The notes under the pieces were generated by a model that did not search any database, was not told the DNA's origin, and saw only the letters and a list, made by a program, of their open reading frames with translations. Below, piece by piece: positions 44,018 through 56,630 of a stretch of DNA of 64,000 nt. Numbering within the stretch: position 1 is the stretch's first letter; the number at the start of each line of letters is the position of its first letter. A program made the translations under genes and the position numbers. Where the stretch lies: NCBI RefSeq assembly GCF_019320115.1, contig NC_089588.1, positions 113,274,733-113,338,732 of the forward strand, read 5' to 3'. This stretch comes from Miscanthus floridulus (lineage: Eukaryota > Streptophyta > Magnoliopsida > Poales > Poaceae).

Positions 44018-44383
44018 ATGGAGGGGGACAGCTTCTCGGGCGCCATGGCGAACGGCGGCGGCGGCGGGCAGGTGGTGGACGGGAAGCTGATCCAGACGTT
44101 CCACAAGGGCTTCGTGCAGGTGCAGAGCCTGCTGGACCAGAACCGGATGCTAATCAGCGAGATCAACCAGAACCACGAGTCCCGGGCGCCCGACAACCTC
44201 ACCCGCAACGTCGGCCTCATCCGGGAGCTCAACAACAACATCCGCCGCGTCGTCGGCCTCTACGCCGACCTCTCCGCCTCCTTCGCCCGCACCATGGACG
44301 CCTCCTCCGAGGGCGACTCCTCCGGCACCGGCATCCGCTCCTCCGCCGCCGCCGCCGGCCACAAGCGCGTTCGCCCCGCCTAG
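44018..44383 (+). CDS. ELF4: EARLY FLOWERING 4-type circadian clock protein
   Basis: ELF4 is a small alpha-helical nuclear protein. With ELF3 and LUX it forms the evening complex, which represses clock and growth genes at dusk and influences flowering time. The single-exon frame encodes 121 residues starting MEGDSFSG, after a GA-rich leader; no upstream in-frame ATG exists close by. The DUF1313 (PF07011) core is intact: QTFHKGFVQVQSLLDQNR, LISEINQNHESRAPDNL, NVGLIRELNNNIRRVVGLYADLS. The N-terminus has a Gly run and the C-terminus is Ser/Ala-rich, ending GHKRVRPA, a basic nuclear-signal-like tail. Length and motifs match grass ELF4 proteins, and no disruption is seen. Which of the ELF4/ELF4-like paralogues it is cannot be settled from this window, but ELF4 proper is favoured over EFL types. 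Confidence 0.93.
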   Translation: MEGDSFSGAMANGGGGGQVVDGKLIQTFHKGFVQVQSLLDQNRMLISEINQNHESRAPDNLTRNVGLIRELNNNIRRVVGLYADLSASFARTMDASSEGDSSGTGIRSSAAAAGHKRVRPA

Positions 44384-46602
44384 CTAGCAGCTACCTTTCT
44401 TGGTTCTTGGCATGGCATGGCAATCCTAGCATATGTGTCGCCGTTGCCACTAGGCTTATTAGTCTTTTTTGCTTGCAGTTCTTGTTGGTCGTCTTCTTTG
44501 TTTGTCCTCGCTAGCTACACTGAAAATTCTTATGCGTGCGTCAGTGATTAGTGTATGGTAATTTAGTGACAAACAGAAAGCTGCTGCTATGTGGATGTTG
44601 TTCCTATGATTATGATGAGAAACAGAGAAGCGGCACACGGTAGTACCGTAGTAGTATGTTTATGTTCTTGACAGAAATCAATCAATGTTCATTTTTGGCA
44701 GCCTTGCTGTTTGTTACTCTTAGCAAGCATCTGGAATGGAAATTATTTGCAGCACAGTTTCAAGTATACTACAGTACTAGGACGACATGGAGCAAATGTC
44801 ACTGCAGATGGGTCAGCTCAGGTAGGCAGTTCATGTTCAGTTCAACAGGACAGATCTTGAGAGCAACGTTACCCATCTGACACTGCCCTCATCCTTTTCA
44901 CTCATCTTTACCACCTAGGGGTACCTGAGTTCTGAATCTGATGAGTGCATCGGCCGGCACTTTGGAGATCGATCTCCCAACTCTGAATCTGATGATTGAG
45001 TTGTGTGCAAAATGGTGGCTGCCCTGTAGTCCTGGCAACGCAAACTGCAAACCTTTACAGCTTTACCAACCTGCTCCTCCTTGCTTGCTTGCTCACCCCT
45101 GCCATGTCTTTCCTTCTTGTCCTGATGAGTTATCATGAAAAAGCTCAAGATGGCCAAACTGCTTGTACCCTGAAAATTCCTAGCTTTTCCTCCCCTGTTC
45201 TGTTCCCACTACTACTACTCTCCTGAACTGAACTAGTATTTAGATAAGGGCAGGCTCTCCTTTTCTGAATGCCAAAGCGGTGAAAGAAAAGCAAGGTCTC
45301 TCTAGTGGGCGTCTATCTGCAGGATGCTGGGCAGCATCACCAGGAGCAGGGCAGGACAGGAAAAAGCTTCAATAATTTTTTGGTTGCCAATCATGGCGTG
45401 CGACACCATGGCATGGCCAGAATCTTACTCCTATTCGAAAGAGTGGTGTGTAGGGAGTATGTCTCAAATCTGGCCCTCTTTTCTGATACAAGTGTGTGAA
45501 ACTTTTGACCACTGATTTGGCCCGGTGGACAGTGTCATTGGTCCCCTTTGCTCTCTGACTACAGTGGCAACACTGTTCCAACAAATTAAAACACACACAC
45601 ACAAGGCATGTAGGCAGATTCTATGTTAGTGATTAACAGTTCATGACAGTAGTCAGTAGGCAATTTGAAATTTGTAAGTTCTGCATCCTTTAATTCTATA
45701 TTGTGCCTTTTAAACTTGGCAATTTTTTTAAAACAAATAAGTTGATAAGATGTAAATCTTTTGGCTAGCAGAGTTCTGAAGGTACAGTTATAATGACATT
45801 AGGTGTGTTGAGCCTCTTCCTGAAAAAGAAGAAGGAAATGCTAGTATTATCAGTTTTCTTTCCTTTCCACAAATTTCTACTTTGATCCCTCCATGTGTTG
45901 CCTTGATCCTAATCTTTGTAAGTACTGATACTCACTATTTCCATTAAATATACCTGGACATCACAAATAAATATAACAGGAAAGATGTACTAGCAAAAGC
46001 ACCAGGTTCCCCTAGCTGGCAGGACAAGCTGGGGTAGGCCCACCCAGCAGTAGAGGCTGTTTCCTAGTGAACACTGCCCAAATGCTTATCCCCTCCCAGT
46101 CCCAGAGTCCCAGTCTCTCTCTAGAACTTGAGAGGATCTTTTGTAGTATTCTTTCTGCATGAAACAGCTATAGATATGAATGCAGGAAAATGACACTGCA
46201 CTTGGTGGGGCCCACAGCTGAGCTACACCCAGTGACACAAAACACAAGTTTTTGGATCATACTGATGGGAACTTGCCAAATTTTGGGGTCCCACAATAAT
46301 TCCACGTTAATAGCTAGACTTGATTGGTCAAAAAAAAATGTTCCTTGGTTGCTTAACGTCTAAGGAAATACCACATGGTCCATGATGCAGTTTATCTGTT
46401 GTAATTATTATTTCTTCAAAATAACTTCTTTTCAGAAAATATGTTAAGTCTATTTTAGAAGTCCTCTTAAACGAAAACAATAATGGTTTCATTCCAATAA
46501 TACTATTTAGTTGTGATTGTACCTTCAGTTTGTCCTTCCAAACTACAAATTAATGAATTAATTTTAGGCATTTCTGCATAATAACAAAAGCAAAAGCACA
46601 TT
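44384..46602. other. ELF4 3' UTR and intergenic DNA
   Basis: The first few hundred bases after the stop codon should be the ELF4 3' UTR. Beyond that I see no family-bearing frame, no LTR and no tandem array; small frames lack conserved motifs. Confidence 0.5.
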
Positions 46603-46900
46603 GGGTTTAGTTCAATTAGTTAGGTTTCTTGTGGCGGAATCTGTCCATCTAGGTTCTAATATTCAACTTAACGCAAATGCTCATATTATCCTATATTTAT
46701 TCCACAGGTGCTTATATTTTTATGGATTTATTACAAGATTTAACAATATTATTCTTTCAAAAGTAGTTGACATGATCTGTAGGCCTATTTTTTTTGGAAG
46801 TGCTTATAGAGGTGTGCATGTACATGTATGTAGGCGTCTGCATCTCGCACAAAAAAGAAAACACAGCAAAACGGGTTTACTTCTGTTTAAAAAGTTCCAT
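46603..46900 (+). mobile_element. tRNA-derived SINE, degenerate
   Basis: GGTTTAGTTCAATTAGTTAGG (46603-46623) matches a pol III A box, and TAGGTTCTAATATTC about 30 bp later matches a diverged B box. The following body (GTGCTTATATTTTTATGGAT, then GTGCATGTACATGTATGTAG) resembles a SINE family common in grasses. It ends in an A-rich tail with AAAAAAGAAAACA near 46855. The promoter boxes are mutated, so it is probably inactive. Confidence 0.6.
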
Positions 46901-48511
46901 TTCTGTCCTTTTTTGTGATTACTGTTCTTTTTTTCATAATTGCAACCTTCATCTGAACATTTGGAATCCTCGGAGTTACAAGTAGTTAAATCAACAAAGG
47001 AAATAAGGTGGTTCACATATAACTTATTTTTCAGTTGAATCAATGATTCGATGGGTAGAGAAGAAAATCATTAAGTGATGAACAGATGAAGCCTTCAAAA
47101 CAATAAAAATGAGCCAGTCTTATAATATATGTGGATGACAAATGTTTCTATATATACACTAATAATCAATGCCGTCACTACTGAAACCTGTGGAGGATTA
47201 GGTACAGGCGTCCAGCAGATCAGACCTGATACCCCATCAGCTGATTGACTCCACTACACTGAAATCTGATACACCACCAGCAATTATGTTATACCCTTGT
47301 AGTAGGTACATGGAGCTGTTGGGTTTGGGACAGGACCACACCTCATATTGGGGCAAAGTGTTTCACGTTTGGCAGGACCACTGATTAGTGCAATGATAGT
47401 TATGTTAATCAGGCTTATCTTGTACCATTGAGGCATTAACTTATGTGCTTTTGTGCATTGGAAGTATCCATTTCTATCCAAAAATCTAGTGAAAGGACTC
47501 TCCTTTTCCTTTTCCTTAAAAGTATACCCTGAGGATGCTTGTCCTAGCAGTGGCCTTTACGGTTTTGTATTGTTGCATTTCGTGAAGAAAACTGATGTGC
47601 CTACTATATTTAATTCAGAATGATACTGTAAGATAGTTTGAAGGAATAGTTGTAATCAGCCTTACATATATTTGAATGTTTTCCAGATGTTGGATTACAC
47701 AAAATGATTCTAGTCGGCCTTAATTATATATGTTTAAGGCTGATAATGTAAAATATTTGAGCTGACCTTGTTTGTACTTTGTGGTGGCTACAGTTATTTT
47801 AACACTTTGGTGCACCTTTTGTTTCCAAATCCCAGATAGTTTATTGGGGTCCACAGACATCGTGGACCATGTATCTTTTTATAACTCCTGTTCACACACA
47901 TCATAAAAGTAAGATTTTTATTGAAAAAAACTGCCAGCACTATTCCAAAATGTGTCACTGTATGGAAAAGATCTTCCCCTTCTGTACTCAGGATTGTGAT
48001 TTAATTTTCAGGTGATCCAGCTTAGTACACGAATCAGCAGTTTATCCTTTTCACCTTTTTTTTTTTGTTATCTTTTCACATGGCCAACCACACAAGCCCA
48101 AATCAATGGTCAAGACCTGGATTCCAGGCTGTTGTGAAAGTGACATGAAAGAGAGGGTACTAATAATCATGTTGCCATGCCTAAGCTGCAACACTTATCT
48201 GATGCCTTTATCGTCAAATCCTTTAGAGTATATACAAAGATGTAAGTTGGGGATGCAGTGTAGTTCGCTCAATGTTTTAACTTGCAATTTTTTTAGACAA
48301 TGGAAAAAATTTGAACCAGTTGGACGACTGAACCGTCAGCACTAACCTAACCAGTTGGAATGAGTTGCTTTCAAGAAGAACTAGGTAGTTGGGCAGTCAA
48401 TTTTCTCTAAACTAATACTAACAATCTTAGGACCATTGATGGGTCATGGGCATGCATGATGTAACATGAGGAAACAAAGGACACAGAAAGAAGTCAAGAA
48501 TCTGTGGTTTC
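46901..48511. other. Intergenic, AT-rich, no gene seen
   Basis: No conserved frame, no tandem repeat and no clear transposon end. The right edge, GTTTC, is the left copy of the target duplication of the Copia element at 48512. Confidence 0.5.
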
Positions 48512-48918
48512 TGTTGGAACCAGGTGATACCCAGGAGCTTGCGCTGGTTATGGTGGAGCGGCGGTGAACGTGGTCACCGCGGCAAGCGTGAGATAGATGT
48601 AAAACGCAACAACAAGAATGGTATGTGCTGCCAACCGTCGCAACTTTCTCGGCCCCTCTTTGTTTCTTATTTATTTAGTACACGATCGGGATCACGGAAC
48701 AGACCTCCGAGTCTCCCGCGCCATAGCATACACCATGCGCTACGCCGTTGCATCTCGACGCGCACCACGTGCTGCAGCATATCCTATGGCGCTGACACGA
48801 TGGACCAACCGGGCTGTGTCGTGGACCAAGCACGCCTCTGGCCACGCCCAACCCGCTACCTGACTAACAGACTCGATGAACATAATCTTAACTGAATGAC
48901 GCAACAATTTAGCTATCA
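48512..48918 (-). repeat. 3' LTR of young Copia
   Basis: A 407-bp TG..CA repeat; the partner is 53306-53712. Confidence 0.95.
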
Positions 48919-48934
48919 AGACACCCCCCCTAAA
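48919..48934 (-). other. Polypurine tract of young Copia
   Basis: On the minus strand TTTAGGGGGGGTGTCT lies directly before the 3' LTR. Confidence 0.85.
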
Positions 48935-51824
48935 CTTGTTGCAGCTCAACGACGCCCAATGCCTTCCTCAGTTCCTGAAACCTGACTCGCCCAAGCGACT
49001 TTGTGAAGATGTCGGCCAACTGGTTTGCAGTGCCTACATGTTCCACCTCCACCTTTCCCTCCTCAATGCACTCACGCAGGAAGTGATACTTAGTATCAAT
49101 ATGTTTGCTCGTGTCGTGATGCATTGGATTCTTGCTCAGTGCGATGGCGGACATATTGTCCATGAGGAGCTTTACTGGCGTCTCCTTCGTTCCCATCAAG
49201 TCTCCCATTAGTCGGCTTAACCAAATGCCTTGACAAGCCGCAGCTTCCCCTGCCACATACTCGGCTTCACAGGATGAAAGAGCTACAATCTTCTGCTTCT
49301 GTGACGCCCAAGTGACCAAGTTCTTGCCAAGAAAATACACCACCCCCGTAGTACTCTTCCTGTCTTCTGCATCTCCCGCGAAGTCACTGTCGCTGAACCC
49401 GACCAAGAAAGGTTTCAGGTCAGTGCCTCGCGCATACTTTCAGCCATACTTGATCATTCCCTTCAGGTATCTGAGTATGTGTTTAACAGCCGCCCAATGA
49501 TCTTTACTAGGAGCCTCCATGTACCTGCTCACGACCCCAACAGCGAACGCCAAATCGGGCCTTGTGTTCACAATGTACCTGAGACTTCCTATCAAGCTTC
49601 TGTATGCAGTGGGATTCACAACCTCATCCTCCATCTTCTTGCTGAGTTTAAGCCTTGCTTCCATGGGTGTTGCACATGGGTTACAATTCAACATCCCGGC
49701 TGTCTCCAGTATCTTTACTGCATAGGCACTTTGGCTCAGAGTGATTCCTTCATCTCCTTGTTTCACCTCGATCCCCAGATAGTAGCTAAGGAGCCCAAGA
49801 TCACTCATCGAAAACTTCTTTTTCATCTCCACCTTGAACTTGCCAATATCACTGGCACTCGGTCCTGAGATGATCAAGTCATCGACATACACTCCAACAA
49901 GCAAGAAGGAGTTCTTGTTGCCTCTTCTATACACTGCATGCTCAAGCTTACTTCTGACAAAACCCAGAGCAACGAGTTCTCTGTCAAGTTTGGCGTTCCA
50001 GGCCCTAGGTGCTTGCTTAAGCCCATAGAGTGCCTTCTTCAGTCTAAGCACTTTACCCTTGCTGCCCACACTGAAACCAGGAGGTTCTTGAACGTATACA
50101 GTTTCAGTTAAGTCTCCATTCAGGAATGTCGATTTGACATCCATATGGTGTACCGCCCATCCACACTGCACTGCAAGTGCCAACAACAACCTCACTGTTT
50201 CGATTCTAGCAACCGGTGCAAAAACTTCCTCAAAGTCCACTCCTTGGCGTTGTGCATAGCCCTTCGCCACTAAACTTGCCTTGTGTTTGACAACTCTCCC
50301 CTCTGGATCCTTTTTCAGCTTGAAAACCCATTTGAGCCCAATGGCTCTTTGTTTGGCTGGCAGATCACACACCACCCAGGTTCCATTCTCCTCGATGGCT
50401 TGCATCTCGGTTCTCATTGCTTCACGCCAACAATCCTCAGACATTGCATCTTCTACCGAGGCAGGCTCCTCAGCAGCCGAAAGACAAATCCCACTATACT
50501 CATAATTTGTGAGTTCATCGGTAATGTCAAGCAAATCGGGAATAGTCCAGTATCTCCTCGGTGCACCATCTGAATCTTCAGATGCATCTGACGGTGGTGT
50601 GGCCCAATGAATGTGTGGTGCTGATCCCACTACCGACCCAAGTGGCGTGTGTGGTGGTGTCCCAGGTGCACCCCCACCGGATGGAATTGCAGATGCAGGC
50701 AAAACTGGCTCAGCTTGATCAGCTGGTTCAGGACTGAAAGCTGACGGCGATCCCGGCTATGTTGTCGGATAATAAACAGTGCTGTCAGTAAACTCATCTT
50801 CTACTGAAAACTGCGGTGCCCACGCTGTCTCGCTGCCTGCCTTCTCCACCCAATTCCATCCTCTTTTCTCATCAAAGATCATGTCCCTAGTCACGATCAA
50901 CTTGTCATTGATGGGATCATATACTCGATAACCTTTCGTTCCTGGTTCAAATCCCAGAAAAACACCTGGCGTCGAGCGATCTGCCAGCTTGTTTATCCCC
51001 GGCCCTGTGCGCTTTGCAAATGCCATACACCCAAAAGTACGCAGGTGCCGGATGCTCGGTTTTCTCCCGTACCAAGCCTCAAACGGAGTCTGACCTTTCA
51101 GACTTTTTGTTGGTGATCGGTTCAGCAAATACACTGCTGTTTGAACGGCTTCTCCCTAGAATTTTCCCGGCACAGCCATGCTTTTAAGCAAACACCTCGC
51201 CATCTCAACAACGGACTGATTGCGCCGTTCAATGACCCCATTTTGTTGTGGGGTGTAGGCCATTGTGGTGTTGCGCCTGATCCCACGATCAATACAGTAT
51301 GCCTGAAAAGCTCCAGAGTTAAACTCCCCACCGCGGTTGGTTCTGAACGCCTTTAGGCGATGTCCAGACTCGACTTCTGCTGCCACCTGGGTCTTCTTAA
51401 AGAACTTCAGTGCCTCATCTTTCGACGCCAGTAATTCCAGCCACATAAAGCGACTGTAGTCATCCACGATTAGCAAGAAAAATGATTTACCACCCGGGGT
51501 CGGTGGTGTGATCTGTCCACAGAGATCACCATGGACTAACTCCAGTCCAACAGTTGCACGATATGCAGAAGCTTTGGGGAACGGTGTCCTGTGCTGCTTC
51601 CCCAATGCACACCCATCACAAACTTGCTCAGCCCGCTGAATCAATGGCATTCCCTCCACCATCTGCTGTGCACCCAAATCATGGAGCGATCTAAAGTTCA
51701 GATGACCGTAGCGAGCATGCCATAGCCAAGCCTCCTCACCCATCTTGGTCAGTAGACAAACAGGAGCCGCCAGATTCACCTTCATGACATACAGCCGGTT
51801 TCTCCTCTCAGCTCGGATCAGCAC
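48930..51824 (-). pseudogene. Copia integrase, reverse transcriptase and RNase H, broken
   Basis: The minus-strand frame opens with GAG-pre-integrase WLWHARYGHLNFRSLHDL, then integrase with VHGDLCG (first Asp), FRTNRGGEF and NGVIERRN (Glu). The second catalytic position is Asn (AAC near 51340) where this motif normally has Asp. TAG at 51158-51156 cuts the frame before GEAVQ..YLLNRSPTKS. Another stop at 50759-50757 precedes the reverse transcriptase segment 50702-49440, with ASLVAKGYAQRQGVDF and the intact box VYVDDLIISG. A further TGA near 49440 separates RNase H 49406-48930, with GFSDSDFAGD and LSSCEAEYV, ending VVELQQV. All domains are well conserved, which fits the young age, but the polyprotein is not continuous. 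Confidence 0.93.
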
Positions 51825-51845
51825 ACCAAGCCTCTCGGCATCTTT

Positions 51846-53179
51846 CTATCGTCTCTCGAACACAGTCATCACACCATGGTCGATTTCAACTCTGCACCCT
51901 CCTTCCTCTAACTGACCGAGACTAACAATATTGCATTTGAGAGATGGGATTAGTATACCTCGGTGAGCACTCGATGATCGTTGTTCCTTCCGGCAAGCGC
52001 CACATCGCCTAAGCCCTGGATCTCTACCATCGATCCGTCGCCGAACCGCATCGCACCCCGGACCGTCTCGTCCAGAGTCACCAAGGCGGCACGACACCCC
52101 GTCATATGATTCATGGCGTCCGTGTCGAGGACCCACACGCCTTCGCCATATTCCGCCGGGAACACGCGTTCTTGGTTGAGGAACACATGCTGCGTCCCCG
52201 GCGTGACCGTCTGCACGACATTGCAGACCTGCGTCACCAGCAGGGCGCCTTCGTGATCACCAGCGGCATGGTGATCGGCCTCCTGCCTCTCCTCACCCTT
52301 TGGCTTTGTCTTGCACTCCTTCTCGAAGTGCCCGTAGATGTTGCACTTGCGACACCTACCCTTCCGTCGAGGTGTGCCCATCGACGTCAGCCTCGTCCCG
52401 GAGTCACGCCCTTCGCCGCCGGCGCGTGCCCCAGACCTCTCCTTCTTGACATAGCGGCCACGACCCTTGCCTCCTCCAGACCCCAACGACGAGTCCAGAT
52501 CAGCACGGCCTTTCTGCTTCGCCGCCCATTCTTCTTCAGTCAACAGGAGTTTCGGCATCTTCTCCATGACCTGCTCCACCGAGGGCTCGAATCTATCCTC
52601 CGCCGCCCTCAGCCTCCCCACAAGCTCCTCGATCGTGAGGGTTTTCAAGTCGCTGAACATCTCAATTGCCACCGCTACCTGATTGTAGCGTGATGGCACT
52701 ACTCGAAGGAATTTCTTCACCACCCTTGAGTCATCAACACTCGTTTCTCCAAGGCCTTTCAAATCTGTTGCCAACTTCGTGATCCGAATGGCAAAATCAT
52801 CTATCGACTCTCCTGCCTTGAACAAGATCGATTCAAACTCGCCCAACAACTTCTGAGCATTTACCTCCTTGACGCGATCTGCACCAAGACGCATCGTCTT
52901 GATCGCCTCCCATGCCTCCTTCACAGACTTCTTGTTGAGGAGCATCGAGTGCATCTCCGTTGGTACGCCGCGGAGCATGGCTCCAAGAGCCAGTCTATCC
53001 CGACGTATTTCCGGCTTATCAGATTCAATGGCGTCCCAAAGGTACATACCCTCTAGATTGCATTGGATATGCGAGGACCACTCCTGGTAGTTTGTCCGGG
53101 TGAGCATCGGCCACACCAGGTTGCCGGCGGCCTGATTGAACGCCCGGTCCATCGACCCCTTCTCGCCCGACGTTCCCAT
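51846..53179 (-). pseudogene. Copia Gag and protease, frameshifted
   Basis: ATG at 53179 gives MGTSGEKGSMDRAFNQ, then the UBN2-type Gag core (TRTNYQEWSSHIQCNLEG..LWDAI) and a zinc knuckle CRKCNIYGHFEKEC with all four ligands. The protease active site reads VWVLDTDAMNHMTGC, with Asp in place of the Gly of the usual DTGA/DSGA triad. After ..HRVLTEVY a one-base loss near 51950 brings a stop; LIPSLKCNIVSLGQLEEGG continues in another frame down to a TAG near 51846. Confidence 0.92.
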
Positions 53180-53290
53180 CACTGTCGACGGCAGTTCACG
53201 GCACCTTCTTCTCCGATCCGGTGGAGCTTTCCACCCGGCATCTTCAGTACCTTCTCACCGCCACCACGCGCCTCCTTATCGACTCTCCTC

Positions 53291-53303
53291 GGCTCTGATA
53301 CCA
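53291..53303 (-). other. Primer-binding site of young Copia
   Basis: On the minus strand TGGTATCAGAGCC, two bases after the 5' LTR, is a perfect initiator-Met tRNA primer site. Confidence 0.95.
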
Positions 53304-53305
53304 CG

Positions 53306-53712
53306 TGTTGGAACCAGGTGATACCCAGGACCTTGCGCTGGTTATGGTGGAGCGGCGGTGAACGTGGTCACCACGGCGAGCGTGAGATAGATGTAAAACA
53401 CAACAACAAGAATGGTATGTGCTGCCAACCGTCGCAACTTTCTCGGCCCCTCTTTGTTTCTTATTTATTCAGTACACGATCGGGATCACGGAACAGACCT
53501 CCGAGTCTCCCGCGCCATAGCATACACCGTGCGCTACGCCGTTGCATCGCGACACGCACCACGTGCTGCAGCATATCCTATGGCGCTGACACAATGGACC
53601 AACCGGGCTGTGTCGTGGACCAAGCACGCCTCTGGCCACGCCCAACCCGCTACCTGACTAATAGACTCGATGAACATAATCTTAACTGAACGACGCAACA
53701 ATTTAGCTATCA
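53306..53712 (-). repeat. 5' LTR of young Copia
   Basis: A 407-bp repeat paired with 48512-48918; ends at the right GTTTC target copy. Confidence 0.95.
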
Positions 53713-56630
53713 GTTTCTCCAACTGCATAAACTCGGCCTTAGCCAAAACACAAGCTTGATTGCTCTGCTAGCTCCCTGTTTTAAAAGAACACTACAACAA
53801 ATGCTTATGCCACACAAAAAGAAAAATACCAATGTCCTTTTCCTGAAAGCAACGGTGGCATTGAAACCATTGCCGATTCGCGGTTATTGGAGCATCATAT
53901 TCAGAGATAATGTGCTGGTCTTTGTTCATTTTTTATTGCTTAACCAATCATCTCAAGTATCGTATTTAGTATGCCATATAATCAAGAAATCAATCCCCAT
54001 CCTCCTGTATGATAAATAACAATGTCACCTTAAGCAAAAAAAAAAAAAATGATTTTGAGCTTGAGAGATGGCAAAATGATGCTGTTATTTTATTCCTCCA
54101 GCACTCCAGCCGCAAAGCTTAAGGAGATATTTACAGAAAGAGCTTGGACAACAGATTCTTTGATAGATGTACCGAGAACTGAAGCCTGTACCTTGTTTTT
54201 TTTTTTTGAAGAAAAAGCCTGTACCTTGTAGAATGAATGACAGCAAGTGTTAATAGGAGTACAGAAAAGGCAACAAAGTCAGGCAAGCAGTTGATTTTCC
54301 AGTGCCTTTGGACCGAGCACTGACTGACAAATTCTCCTCTCTATCCGTTCTGCACATTCCTAGTACTCTTGGCTTCACAATGAACACAGGAACAGTGGTA
54401 ACAAACACCATGCAGGGGCCATCAGAGTCTGAGATGTTCACCTGGAGCCATTCTTTTTAGTTGCTTGGTCACTTACTCTAGAGTCTTCATGCAACTTCAG
54501 AACTTTTTTTCGAAAGAATGCAACTTCAGAACTGGACCAGCGCTTGAATCAAACATTTCCATCTTGTCGAAAAGCAGCATCCACCTTGCAGATAAATGAT
54601 TGCCTGATAGAGCAGATCCTCAAAGTGAGCTCCACTGGGCTCTGTCAGCGACCATCACTTCATGCACATGCTAGATAGATATGGATCGGCTGTTAGTTTG
54701 TTGTATAGGTAGCTGACCATTGCGTGGTCACCATGTACCTGGTCCTTCAGCCGATCCTAGTCTTCAGGGTGCTTAGTTAGTGGTGTATGGCTGTAGCGCT
54801 TTGGCACTTGTGTATTTGTACGAGCATACTGTCAATGAACAACAACTGTGCGTTCTCTCCAATCCTCTTACAGGCTCAACATGTTGCTTCCTCTTATCAA
54901 AAGAAAAAAAAGAACATGTTGCTTCCTTGGTTCAGTTACTAATTACAGAGTTGCAGCATATATATATGTAGTTAGCTGTGTTTTCTAAGAATAAAATCAT
55001 AACAAGAATAGCGCAACATTTGTAAAAAGTAGGTACAGCACTAAATTATAGATACTTTAAGGGGCATCATAATAAACCTACTAAACATAGTGTGAAAATA
55101 CACCAAACTCTTCATGAATAAACACGGAAAGAGAAAAACAGACATCCAGTACATTCAGAATCAGGATCATCTATAGTTTGGAGTGCATTTCATCCATATT
55201 AATAACATACTCTACCATCCATTGTTAAGAACTCCAGTAAATTCTGATTTCAGAATCAAGATCCAAGTGAGTAAATATGAGTATCAGATCCAATGTCAGT
55301 ACCAGCAGAGCTGTTACCCGTACGAGATACAGTACACTGAAAAATATCAATTGTTTCAGCGAATCAATCCAGCATCATGGAATGATGCCAGTACAAATAT
55401 GATTGAATGGAACTGCGCATTTAATTTGCTGCTTCTCATCGACAAAGATGAACCTGAAACAACTGTGAATAGAAAATATGACACGCTGAGTAACAGAAGC
55501 AAGGAGAATGGGCCACGGTTAACTTGAAATGGAAAATGGTAGCAGTAAAATCTGCTGAGGTTTTGTTCTGCAATTCATATGGACAGTAACTCAATAACCG
55601 GGTATGCGAAATACAGGCTGTAACGTGTAATACTTGGGGGTGAAACAGCTATTAGTTAATCTGAGAAATCAGAAATCATAAGACCCACTTACTACTAGCA
55701 GAGAGCCAAGGGGAGAGAGAGAGAGCACCTGTCAACAAATTCCCACAATGCAATATGACTGAGCTTGCAAGATGGCAGAAAGTGATGTTTGCATAAAGAT
55801 CATGGAACAGCAGGTTGTCTGCTACCTCCGAAAGACAGAAATGTAATATATAGACGCAGAACAACAGCAAGGGAAGCACACCAAAGGATGTTTCTTCACA
55901 TCATTATATTGGCTTCATCACTGACAAAGATTAGCTTCACGCCTTTCAGAGGACATGATCTCCATAGTGTGCTCTGTCGAGGAACTATGTTCAATTTTTG
56001 TGAGAGTAAAACTGAAGCTAAATTGGTTTACGGTGTGGTTGTATGCTGACGCAACCAAGTTTTGGTCGTCATCAAGGCAAATTTCGGTTCCTACTAGTTT
56101 TGAATACAGAGCCGTCTAGCAATTCCTCCAAAATTAGTCCATTTTTTTTTAAAAAAAATCCCTGCTTTGCAATACTCAGTACTAGAATTCATGTGGCGTC
56201 TGGTTAGGGAGAACTGTATCATTTTGTGCATGGAGTCCGCGGAGAACATGAGTTACTGCAGGTAAATGCTCGCCTGAAAGAGCAGAGACCAAACTAGAAC
56301 CCTATTGGTGCTCATACATAATTGGAGAGTTATTGTATCCACCATCTCGACGCATTGGGTGTTTGAAGCAAATAGAGTAACAGTACAAAGTAACCAGCTC
56401 TTACATAAAAATTGCAGGAACTTAACAGGCAGGCCTGCAGGCTGCAGCTCCACAAAATATTACATGTGATTAACAGATTGTTTGTTCAGGAAAGAGCTTC
56501 ACTTACGAGTGAATATGAGCACTTGATAGAGGAGGCCCAGTTCTGTGTCAGAGAGCCTTTTAGAACGAGGATGGGAAGAAAACAGAGAGAAAACAAAGTT
56601 ACATGCAGACTGCTCTATGGCAAGGCAAAG
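53713..56630. other. Intergenic or decayed NLR flank, no gene seen
   Basis: About 2.9 kb without a convincing frame. A weakly similar pair near 54575 (GCAGATAAATGATTGCCTGA) and 56260 (GCAGGTAAATGCTCGCCTGA) may be remnants of one repeat. The interval lies 3' of the LRR scrap at 56631 and may be its former 3' flank. Confidence 0.4.

Larger units (their letters stand above)
48512..53712 (-). mobile_element. Young full-length Ty1/copia element, 5,201 bp
   Basis: LTRs 48512-48918 and 53306-53712 are both 407 bp, start TGTTGGAACC on the plus strand and end GCTATCA. I count about 11 mismatches between them by eye. Flanking GTTTC at 48507-48511 and 53713-53717 is a perfect 5-bp target duplication. 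The primer-binding site (53291-53303) and a polypurine tract (48919-48934) are in place. Gag-pol is on the minus strand, in order Gag, PR, IN, RT, RNase H. Several stops, a frameshift and altered catalytic residues make it non-autonomous, so it was either inserted by helper proteins or decayed quickly. Confidence 0.96.

Noticed and set aside
46603..46680. tRNA gene
   Set aside because: A- and B-box-like motifs are present but no cloverleaf can be drawn and the body continues as a SINE.
55183..55527. 114-codon plus-strand frame
   Set aside because: AT-rich, Gln/Tyr/Asn-biased, no family resemblance; probably chance.
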